5,869 nt of DNA, taken from positions 1 to 5,869 of the forward strand of contig CAMUFS010000205.1 of the NCBI GenBank assembly GCA_947088195.1. Direction: 5' to 3'. This stretch comes from an uncultured Clostridia bacterium. Its GTDB lineage: Bacteria > Bacillota > Clostridia > Lachnospirales > Lachnospiraceae. Below the pieces are notes generated by a model. That model was not told the origin of the DNA. It worked only from the letters and a program-made list of their open reading frames with translations, and ran no database searches. Of this stretch, positions 1 to 5,331 are shown one piece after another. Position 1 is the stretch's first letter; every line of letters starts with the position of its first letter. The position numbers and the translations under genes are program-made.

Positions 1-203
1 ATCTGCTCCAGTTCCCCTGCCAGAGTACCAAAATCCTTCTTTGACTGCTGCATATCCACAATCATCATCATATTAAAATATTCCTGTACAATCGTCTGGG
101 AAATATCTAAGATATTCACCTGATTCTCCGCCAAATACGTACATATCTTTGCAATAATTCCCACGGTATCTCTGCCCACCACAGTAATAATTGTTTTTTT
201 CAT
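1..203 (-). CDS. ACT domain-containing protein, UPF0237 type (3' part outside window)
   Basis: The 67 visible codons start at ATG (201-203) and run off the left edge. The product begins MKKTIITVVGRDTVGIIAKI, the usual opening of the single-ACT-domain UPF0237 family: a beta strand, then a G-R/K-D-x-V-G-I-I ligand-loop motif (residues 10-17) leading into the first helix. A second strand with NILDISQ (about 30-36) and a third strand with a run of three methionines (45-47) follow. Family members are about 90 residues long, so roughly 20 residues are missing. ACT domains bind small ligands such as amino acids. The role of this stand-alone family is not well established, and a cytoplasmic regulatory or sensing protein is the usual guess. 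GAGGA lies a few bases before the ATG and supports this start. It follows the MBL-fold hydrolase gene by 50 bases and is probably co-transcribed. In many Firmicutes the next gene is a PFL-like UPF0210 (DUF711) protein, which would lie beyond the window edge. Confidence 0.88.
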   Translation of the reverse strand, partial: MKKTIITVVGRDTVGIIAKICTYLAENQVNILDISQTIVQEYFNMMMIVDMQQSKKDFGTLAGELEQ

Positions 204-218
204 GGATTCCTCATTTCT

Positions 219-234
219 GCGCACTTGTATGCGC
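219..234 (-). other. short hairpin just upstream of the ACT gene ribosome binding site
   Basis: On the mRNA (minus) strand GCGCA and TGCGC are separated by six bases, giving a 5-bp stem. It sits in the 50-base gap between the MBL-fold hydrolase stop and the ACT-protein start, about 15 bases before the ATG. No T-tract follows, so it does not look like a terminator. It could be an mRNA processing or stability element, or chance. Confidence 0.3.
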
Positions 235-253
235 CCTCTATTTCTTCTATATT

Positions 254-1054
254 TTATACCAAAACCATCTGCGATGGCACATCACGCCTTGCCACTTGTA
301 TGGGAAAATCATCTCCACTGTAACGATTATCATCCATGGCAATCTCCCATTTCACAGTCTCATAGGCAAGCTTCTCATAATTATTCTCTTTTGATAGATG
401 CCCAAGAAAAATATACTTTAATCCATCATGTAGAACCTTTGCCAAAAGCTTTCCTGATAATTCATTTGACAAATGTCCCCTGTCTCCCAAAATTCGGCAT
501 TTTAACGAATAGGGATACCCTCCTGTCTCAAGCATACGCACATCATGGTTTGCCTCAAGAAGAAGCGCCTTTAGGCCGCTTAGATTTTCAATAATATATT
601 CATTATAAGTACCCATATCCGTAGCCACTGCTACCTTCTCCTTTTTGTCATTCTCAATACGATAAGCCACAGGATTTGCCGCATCATGAGAAATGGAAAA
701 GGGATGTACGGTCAGTGCCTCAACACGAAATTCTTTATCCGGCAAAATGGGCACAAGTAAACTGGGCTCTATGGCTCCAAGACTTTTTAGACGCATTATC
801 TCCTTGATAGTCTCCTTTGTCGCATAGACGGGGATTCCGTAACGCCTCGCTAACACCCCCAGACCACTGATATGATCAGAATGTTCGTGTGTAATTAATA
901 TTCCATTTATATCGGAAGTTTTAAGCCCATTCTGATTCAATCCTGCCTCTATTCTCTTGCCGCTGATGCCTGCATCGATCAAAAGATGTGTATCTCCATC
1001 TCCCACATAGACGCAGTTGCCACTGCTTCCACTGGCTATACTAAGCAATCTCAT
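254..1054 (-). CDS. MBL-fold metallo-hydrolase, WalJ/YycJ-like
   Basis: This 266-residue protein is the usual length for the YycJ/WalJ branch of the metallo-beta-lactamase fold. The N-terminus MRLLSIASGSSGNCVYV is characteristic of that branch and fixes the start. The metal-binding motif HEHSDH is at residues 56-61. Other likely ligand or active-site segments are SHDA (H123), TDMG (D146), EANHD (167-171), RGHLSN (192-197) and GHLSKENN (218-225, H219). No signal peptide or membrane segment is visible, so the protein should be cytoplasmic. YycJ/WalJ proteins have been linked to exonuclease activity and DNA mismatch repair, and in Bacilli they are encoded with the WalRK system. No WalRK genes are visible here, so the symbol is withheld. 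The stop is TAA at 254-256. The gene lies between the Dabb gene (231 bases upstream, across a repeat-like element) and the ACT gene (50 bases downstream). No good Shine-Dalgarno sequence precedes the ATG (the bases before it read GTAATGATATAG), which is odd for this locus. Confidence 0.92.
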   Translation of the reverse strand: MRLLSIASGSSGNCVYVGDGDTHLLIDAGISGKRIEAGLNQNGLKTSDINGILITHEHSDHISGLGVLARRYGIPVYATKETIKEIMRLKSLGAIEPSLLVPILPDKEFRVEALTVHPFSISHDAANPVAYRIENDKKEKVAVATDMGTYNEYIIENLSGLKALLLEANHDVRMLETGGYPYSLKCRILGDRGHLSNELSGKLLAKVLHDGLKYIFLGHLSKENNYEKLAYETVKWEIAMDDNRYSGDDFPIQVARRDVPSQMVLV

Positions 1055-1285
1055 CTATATCATTACTGCAAACAAATCGTTCAGCCCACGCCATTCGCAA
1101 AGCCGCGCTTATGCGCTTCCCGCTGCTCCGCAGCTCACTTCGCTCATAAACGGGCGTTCCCTCAGCCGCAGGTAACAATGTAAAATTCGTGCAAGCACGA
1201 TTTTCCATTATTTCCTTTGGCTGGCTGAACTGTTACATTTTATACTATTTTCGTTTTACAGTAGTTTACTCCTTTCCTATCTTTT
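1055..1285. other. non-coding gap holding a repeat-like element and an orphan SD-like site
   Basis: These 231 bases between the Dabb stop and the hydrolase start carry no convincing gene. The part nearest the Dabb gene is AT-rich and contains, on the minus strand, an AAAGGAG sequence (1269-1275) with no ATG at a usable distance, and a TATAAA -10-like box (1239-1244) with no matching -35. The middle (about 1079-1236) is the repeat-like element annotated separately. The last 24 bases before the hydrolase ATG lack a recognisable ribosome binding site. Confidence 0.6.
1079..1236. repeat. GC-rich palindromic intergenic element (MITE/REP-like candidate)
   Basis: The element is bounded by the perfect inverted octamer GTTCAGCC (1079-1086) and GGCTGAAC (1223-1230). 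A second inverted pair, GTAACA (1172-1177) and TGTTAC (1231-1236), encloses the 14-base palindrome TCGTGCAAGCACGA (1187-1200). Smaller stems are GCTGC/GCAGC (1122-1126 with 1130-1134), GCGC/GCGC (1105-1108 with 1113-1116) and AACG/CGTT (1149-1152 with 1155-1158). Positions 1081-1170 contain 57 G or C bases out of 90, well above the AT-rich neighbourhood. No reading frame in it looks like a protein. The combination of inverted ends, internal palindromes, composition shift and intergenic position suggests a non-autonomous dispersed repeat. Only one copy is in the window, so repetition in the genome is inference. No target-site duplication is evident. Confidence 0.55.
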
Positions 1286-1591
1286 TTAAGAAATATGATA
1301 GTCCATACACATACGCACCTGTGTATAAGGTCTTACATAAGTATCTGCCACTTTCACATGTTCTGGGTGAACGGCATATCCTTTCAGTGCAGCTTCATCC
1401 TCCATGGTGCTGTCAAGCATCACCTCTGCATTTGAGCTTGGCAGCGGATCAGTATAGACTACAATATCCACAAGCCCCGGAACCTTTCCCTTAAGGCTCT
1501 CTAGCCCTGCTTTTATATTGGCCTTGATCTGTATCTTTTCCGAATCTGACAACTCTTCTTTTAATTTCCACAATATCACATGTTTTACCAT
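1286..1591 (-). CDS. Dabb family (stress-responsive alpha/beta barrel) protein
   Basis: This 101-residue protein matches the length and layout of the Dabb fold, a ferredoxin-like alpha/beta barrel that usually dimerises. The first strand is MVKHVILWKLK with the typical early histidine (H4). A long helix follows (about 15-35), then the second strand PGLVDIVVYTDP (38-49), a central strand (55-61), a second helix and the family pattern GYAVHPEH (71-78), and a final strand (about 88-98). No signal or membrane segment is seen, so it is probably cytoplasmic. The start is supported by AAAGGAG seven bases upstream of the ATG, and the stop is TAA at 1286-1288. It follows the pectinesterase gene by 44 bases, with no terminator between them, so the two are probably one transcription unit. 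The function of most bacterial Dabb proteins is unknown. A role tied to sugar-acid or pectin breakdown is only a guess from context. Confidence 0.88.
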   Translation of the reverse strand: MVKHVILWKLKEELSDSEKIQIKANIKAGLESLKGKVPGLVDIVVYTDPLPSSNAEVMLDSTMEDEAALKGYAVHPEHVKVADTYVRPYTQVRMCMDYHIS

Positions 1592-1635
1592 CCTGCTTCT
1601 CCTTTTTCACTCTTATTATCCTGAAATTCTATTTT

Positions 1636-2601
1636 CTACAAAGGTTTCCAATCTCCCAAAACCTTATCCATAGAAAAATGCTTTGCTTGTTCTTCTGTGA
1701 GCTGATGAGACCATGCAACACGGCTCTCCGGTGATGCTCCCGGACCTTGGGAAGCATATTCCGCATAAAAAACCGTCTCTTCTGCCTCTGTTTTATTCCA
1801 ATTATGCCAGCCTTCTTTATGAATGTGCTCTCCCAGATAACAGCGAAGCAGCACCGTCTTTGCAAAATTTCTCCACGGGCGTCCCAGATAGACCGTCTGT
1901 GGCGGACAATCTGATGTAAATTTACAATCTGAAAATACATAGCCATATTCCTGCCCCTCCGGCGTGGACGCAGCGGTGGTATAGCCCTGTACGCCATCTA
2001 TTGTATCATTATAATTAGAGCAGATCTCACAGTGATCAAAATAGGCAGTCGCACTCCCAAAGATAAAATCTACCCCACCACAGATAAAACAGTTGCGATA
2101 CAAATGCCGTCCATTAATGCGCGGTGCAAACTCCTTCGGACCAACGAAACCATTTTTTTGAAGCACAGTTGGCGGCAGTGGGCCTGTAAATAAAGTATCC
2201 TGATCACCGAGAAAATGACAGCCCTCAAAATACACTTTATCCCCGTCCACATAGGCCGCTAATGCCTGTCCTACCTTTCTTCCAGAACCAGCAAAATTTT
2301 CAAATGTAATATTTTTTGCCGTAAAGTCATGTGTGTCAATAAAGGTAGACTGAGAGCGGAAGGTTCCGCGGTTCATGCCATCCTCCATTACCATTCTCGC
2401 ATAATTATTATAGGATAAAATAGTGGCAGTGACTTCCTCCCCCTCCAAGGTAATATAAGGCCTATCAATGGTAAGAAGCTCCGTGTAAGTACCAGCCTTT
2501 ACAAATATTGTGACTGGCTCTGTATTATCCTTTGGCACAGAATAAATCGCCGCCTGCACACTGGAGAAATCACCAGAGCCATCCTTCGCAACAGTAATCA
2601 T
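1636..2601 (-). CDS. pectinesterase (pectin methylesterase, CE8 family), cytoplasmic form
   Basis: The enzyme removes methyl esters from galacturonate units of pectin or its oligomers, releasing methanol. The 321 residues are one right-handed beta-helix catalytic domain, opening with ITVAKDGSGDF (2-12), the standard start of CE8 domains. Catalytic residues, placed by comparison with the carrot and Erwinia enzymes, are Q112 (GQALAAYV), Q134 and D135 (LGDQDTL), D178 (GGVDFIFGSAT), and R241 and W243 (LGRPWR), so the active site looks intact. Between D135 and D178 there is a stretch (about 140-160, starting GPLPP) that makes this spacing about 22 residues longer than in carrot. The domain begins at residue 2, leaving no room for a signal peptide. 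The enzyme therefore probably acts in the cytoplasm on imported methylated oligogalacturonides. AAAGGAG precedes the ATG by nine bases, and a good promoter lies at 2658-2686. It is the first gene of its unit, followed by the Dabb gene. Confidence 0.95.
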   Translation of the reverse strand: MITVAKDGSGDFSSVQAAIYSVPKDNTEPVTIFVKAGTYTELLTIDRPYITLEGEEVTATILSYNNYARMVMEDGMNRGTFRSQSTFIDTHDFTAKNITFENFAGSGRKVGQALAAYVDGDKVYFEGCHFLGDQDTLFTGPLPPTVLQKNGFVGPKEFAPRINGRHLYRNCFICGGVDFIFGSATAYFDHCEICSNYNDTIDGVQGYTTAASTPEGQEYGYVFSDCKFTSDCPPQTVYLGRPWRNFAKTVLLRCYLGEHIHKEGWHNWNKTEAEETVFYAEYASQGPGASPESRVAWSHQLTEEQAKHFSMDKVLGDWKPL

Positions 2602-2610
2602 ATACGTATT
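2602..2610 (-). other. spacer from Shine-Dalgarno AAAGGAG to the pectinesterase ATG
   Basis: The nine bases between AAAGGAG (2611-2617) and the ATG fix the pectinesterase start right at the beginning of the catalytic domain. They confirm that the missing signal peptide is not caused by a wrongly chosen start. Confidence 0.6.
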
Positions 2611-2657
2611 CTCCTTTATTTTTAATAAACTACAACAACGCTATGTTATTACAGATG

Positions 2658-2686
2658 ATTATACTAAAAAAAAATCAAAAATACAA
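2658..2686 (-). promoter_or_regulatory. sigma-A type promoter for the pectinesterase unit
   Basis: On the minus strand a perfect -10 box TATAAT (2658-2663) is preceded, across a 17-base spacer (2664-2680), by TTGTAT (2681-2686), which matches TTGACA at three positions including TTG. The spacer is almost pure T. The start of transcription would fall near 2650, giving a leader of about 50 bases before the pectinesterase ATG. No clear operator was found in the leader. Confidence 0.7.
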
Positions 2687-2709
2687 GAAAGGAATCCTGT
2701 GTCCCTCTT
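2665..2709 (-). terminator. possible weak intrinsic terminator of the regulator-kinase-transporter operon
   Basis: Just after the transporter stop, on the minus strand, AAGAGGG can pair with CTTTCTT across an 11-base loop. This gives a seven-pair stem with two G-T pairs. A T-rich stretch follows, including a run of nine T (2666-2674). The stem is weak and about 10 bases separate it from the best T-run, so the call is tentative. The same T-run forms the spacer of the next promoter. Confidence 0.35.
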
Positions 2710-2710
2710 T

Positions 2711-4525
2711 TTACTGATACCATTCCCTCTGGTTTTCATACATCCTTGCATAGATTCCCCTTCTCTCCATCAACTCTTCATGGCTTCCCTCCTCAGCAAG
2801 CTTTCCTTCTTCTAAGACAAAAATCCGATCGGAATGTCTGGTGGAGCCAAGTCTATGACTGATAGACAGTGTTGTTTTCCCTACGCTTATCTTTTCAAAT
2901 TCTTCATACAGATAGCTCTCCGCCATAGGATCAAGTGCCGCTGCCGGCTCATCTAAAATATAAAAAGGCGCAGAGCTGATAAGCAGCCTCGCCATTATAA
3001 TCTTTTGCCAGAAGCCTGCCGACAGCTCCACTCCATCTCCTATCTGCTTTCCAAGTAATGTATCAAATCCTTCTGGCAGCCTCTGAATCATAGAATAGAT
3101 ACCAACCGTCTTTGCTACCCCTTCCATCCGCTCCCGTCTATCCATATGTCTAACATCTCCTAGTAAGATATTCGCCGCCACCGTATCCTCATATCTTGCC
3201 GAATCTTGATAGATCGCAGCAAACATGGCTTTTCTTTTCTCTGGTGTATACTCCCGCAGCTCAATGCCATTGACATAAATACTTCCCTCATAGCTATCAT
3301 ACACTCCAGTGAGAAGCTTTGCTATCGTTGTCTTTCCCGTTCCATTCTCCCCCACAAAAGCATAATGTTTGCCTTGTTTTAATAAAAAGCTCAAGTCTTT
3401 CAGAACATATCGGGTGGTTCTTGGATAACGAAAAGACACCTTTCTAAATTCCAAGCTCTCAAAAGCCTCTGCCTTCTCTGCCGGAAGCTCATTCGCTCCC
3501 TCTACCTCCGGCATAGCTGCAAAGGCAGTTAAATCCCTCAAAAACTCCATACTGCGCTCCATTCTCTGGATTGTGTCATCCACTCCATTATATAAAAATA
3601 AAACCATATCATACACACCCTTTGAGAGAGCAATAAACATTCCAAGGCTCACTGCCCCTTTTGCAAGAAGAGCGATACGAAATATCAATATCAAGAGAAA
3701 AAGTATGGATAACTGAACAATTCCTGCTATCTCTCCTCCTGCCAGATTGCCAAGTCTCTGATAAAATGCTTGGGCAAATCCCCTTTCCTGTTCTTCCCTT
3801 CTTCTCTGCACATAATCAGTATAGGCAAATATGGCTCTCTCCTCCAAGGAAAATCGGCTTCTTAACACAAAATCCAGATAGGAGCGCCACCTCAGCCCAA
3901 TTTTTCTCTTACTAGAAAATTCCTGATCAATCCGCTGCTTATTCTGAAGTGACACCAATAAAAAGGGTCCCATAAATAAAAGAACAAGACCACCAAGCCA
4001 AGGATTTTCTAAACCCAGCAGAAAAGCTATGCCCACCACCCGCACCATATACTGCATAAAATTTCCTGTCTGCTGAACCATAACCCAGATGATTCTTTCT
4101 GCATTATCTAAAATAGAAAATTTTAATTCCTGAAATCTCACATCTTCCAGAATACAATAGGACACGCGAGAGCATTTCTTTACCACCTCATTTTGAAATA
4201 AATATTGTGTTTTATTTTCGCTCTTCATGGTAAGCAAACGCCCTAGATTATATCCCATTCTCTTTAAAGCTATCATTAGAAGAAATGCCAAAAGAAATGG
4301 CAGAAGCTCCCTCCACTCTGCCATTCCTTCCATACAGACAAGCGCCCTATCAATCATACCTGCCTCTGCGATAATCCATAAAATACATACAATTCCTGTT
4401 ATAAGTTTTTGTACAAGCGTGCCCACGGTACACAGCGGGCAACACTGAAATGGCAGCAGAAGAAGATATTTTCTGCCATAGGTTTTATTCTCTATCTGAA
4501 ACTTGTCTTTTATTCTAAAGCTCAT
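2711..4525 (-). CDS. ABC exporter half-transporter (fused permease and ATPase)
   Basis: This 604-residue protein has the layout of a type I ABC exporter that would work as a dimer in the membrane. The membrane domain covers about residues 30-312, with hydrophobic segments near 38-56, 74-88, 158-175, 177-194, 267-288 and 292-312. The ATPase domain follows from about 357: A-loop Y367, Walker A GENGTGKT (392-399), Q-loop Q440, signature LSAGF (501-505), Walker B FYILDEP (521-527, with E526), D-loop ALD (530-532) and switch histidine H557. The signature departs from LSGGQ at two positions, which is unusual. A CCPLC cluster (28-32) lies just before the first membrane segment. There is no C39 peptidase domain, so it is not a bacteriocin-processing exporter of that class. 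The ATG overlaps the kinase stop (ATGA), and AGAAGGA lies upstream inside the kinase gene. A peptide or lipid-like substrate is plausible from the regulator and kinase next to it, but nothing in the sequence names it. Confidence 0.93.
   Translation of the reverse strand: MSFRIKDKFQIENKTYGRKYLLLLPFQCCPLCTVGTLVQKLITGIVCILWIIAEAGMIDRALVCMEGMAEWRELLPFLLAFLLMIALKRMGYNLGRLLTMKSENKTQYLFQNEVVKKCSRVSYCILEDVRFQELKFSILDNAERIIWVMVQQTGNFMQYMVRVVGIAFLLGLENPWLGGLVLLFMGPFLLVSLQNKQRIDQEFSSKRKIGLRWRSYLDFVLRSRFSLEERAIFAYTDYVQRRREEQERGFAQAFYQRLGNLAGGEIAGIVQLSILFLLILIFRIALLAKGAVSLGMFIALSKGVYDMVLFLYNGVDDTIQRMERSMEFLRDLTAFAAMPEVEGANELPAEKAEAFESLEFRKVSFRYPRTTRYVLKDLSFLLKQGKHYAFVGENGTGKTTIAKLLTGVYDSYEGSIYVNGIELREYTPEKRKAMFAAIYQDSARYEDTVAANILLGDVRHMDRRERMEGVAKTVGIYSMIQRLPEGFDTLLGKQIGDGVELSAGFWQKIIMARLLISSAPFYILDEPAAALDPMAESYLYEEFEKISVGKTTLSISHRLGSTRHSDRIFVLEEGKLAEEGSHEELMERRGIYARMYENQREWYQ
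4522..4525 (-). promoter_or_regulatory. ATGA stop-start overlap coupling kinase and transporter translation
   Basis: The kinase stop TGA (4522-4524) and the transporter start ATG (4523-4525) share bases in the sequence ATGA. Overlaps of this kind usually mean translational coupling, with the two proteins made in linked amounts. Confidence 0.85.
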
Positions 4526-5289
4526 CCTTCTTCATTCCTTCTAAGTCTTACAGATGCTTCTATCTCCCTCACTCCGGCAGTATAAAACACTTCCCCCTGA
4601 TACCGCTTTACAATCTCTCCGATAATTCTTGTCCCATATCCATGCCATCTTTTGTCTTTTTTTGTGATAGGAAGATGATTCTGGCGAAGCTCCACACTAT
4701 TTGTTGTGCTGTTGCGGCAAATAATCTCAAGCTCTTTTTTGTCTCCCTCTAAGATAAGCTCTAACCATGCTCCACTTTTCTGCCCTTCGTTTGCTTCAAT
4801 GGCATTATCCAGCAGATTGCCAAATAGATTACAAATATCCTTGTTATCAATTCCCTGAAAAGACGTGAGAATTACGCACCTTACATCAATCCCCTTCTCC
4901 TTCGCCTCCGAAAGCTTCTGATTTAAAATGGCATTGACAAAGCTATTGTCCGTTTTCACAATCTGATACAATTTATCTATCCGCTCCACCTGAGTTCCCA
5001 AAAATCGGCGTGCCTCCTCCACACAGCCACTCTGAATCAGATTATCAATCACCAAAAGCGTATTCCTCATATCATGTTTGATCATGCTAATCTGATCATA
5101 GCGCTCCTTGCTGGCATTGAGATCCTCCGCATAATATTGATTCATCATCTCCAAGATCTCATAATCCTGCTTCTTATTCCGAACCCTTCTGCCCTGCCAC
5201 AAAAAGCTCCAGCCAATCATATTGATCAGAATTAAATTTTCAAGCACAATCCATCCTATCAGCTCCACATTCTGCAATAATTCGCCCAT
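4522..5289 (-). CDS. GHKL (AgrC-like) sensor histidine kinase with a single membrane segment
   Basis: The 255 residues form a kinase that should phosphorylate the LytTR regulator encoded just upstream. One hydrophobic segment (about 9-31) is followed by a charged stretch and a likely coiled helix (about 36-68). Next come the phosphoacceptor region MIKHDMRNTL (69-78, H72), a helical dimerisation region (to about 125), and the ATPase with N-box NLLDNAIEA (158-166) and G-box HGYGT (216-220). AgrC-type kinases normally carry a multi-pass sensor domain of about 200 residues before this core, and here only about 35 residues remain. The start ATG has GGGG five bases upstream. Another ATG 11 bases further up is out of frame. 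The gene begins 42 bases after the regulator stop and overlaps the transporter start. The catalytic core looks complete, so this appears to be a minimal kinase rather than a broken one. How it receives a signal cannot be read from its sequence. Confidence 0.9.
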   Translation of the reverse strand: MGELLQNVELIGWIVLENLILINMIGWSFLWQGRRVRNKKQDYEILEMMNQYYAEDLNASKERYDQISMIKHDMRNTLLVIDNLIQSGCVEEARRFLGTQVERIDKLYQIVKTDNSFVNAILNQKLSEAKEKGIDVRCVILTSFQGIDNKDICNLFGNLLDNAIEANEGQKSGAWLELILEGDKKELEIICRNSTTNSVELRQNHLPITKKDKRWHGYGTRIIGEIVKRYQGEVFYTAGVREIEASVRLRRNEEG

Positions 5290-5331
5290 CTTTTCCCCAT
5301 CTCTTCGCCGCTTTTCAATATTTTCTAAATT

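Noticed and set aside
202..594. Plus-strand open frame of 130 codons
   Set aside because: It lies opposite the hydrolase gene, shows no family resemblance and has no ribosome binding site that stands out; it is an antisense shadow.
986..1183. Plus-strand frame running into the GC-rich element
   Set aside because: Its composition follows the palindromic repeat and the antisense of the hydrolase start; it has no protein-like features.
1079..1236. Riboswitch or CRISPR interpretation of the palindromic region
   Set aside because: No spacer-repeat periodicity is present and no known riboswitch core could be recognised; a dispersed repeat fits better.
1239..1267. Possible promoter for the hydrolase (TATAAA on the minus strand)
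   Set aside because: No -35 box is found at 16-18 bases and there is no extended -10, so it was not listed as a promoter.
1189..1494. Plus-strand open frame of 101 codons
   Set aside because: It overlaps the Dabb gene and the repeat-like element on the opposite strand and its product resembles nothing; the Dabb assignment is well supported.
1629..1997. Minus-strand frame of 122 codons
   Set aside because: It is an out-of-frame shadow within the pectinesterase gene, which has an intact active site in the other frame.
2602..2657. LytTR binding site in the pectinesterase leader
   Set aside because: GTT-containing words occur, but no pair of direct repeats with the proper pattern and spacing was found, so control by the neighbouring regulator is not supported.
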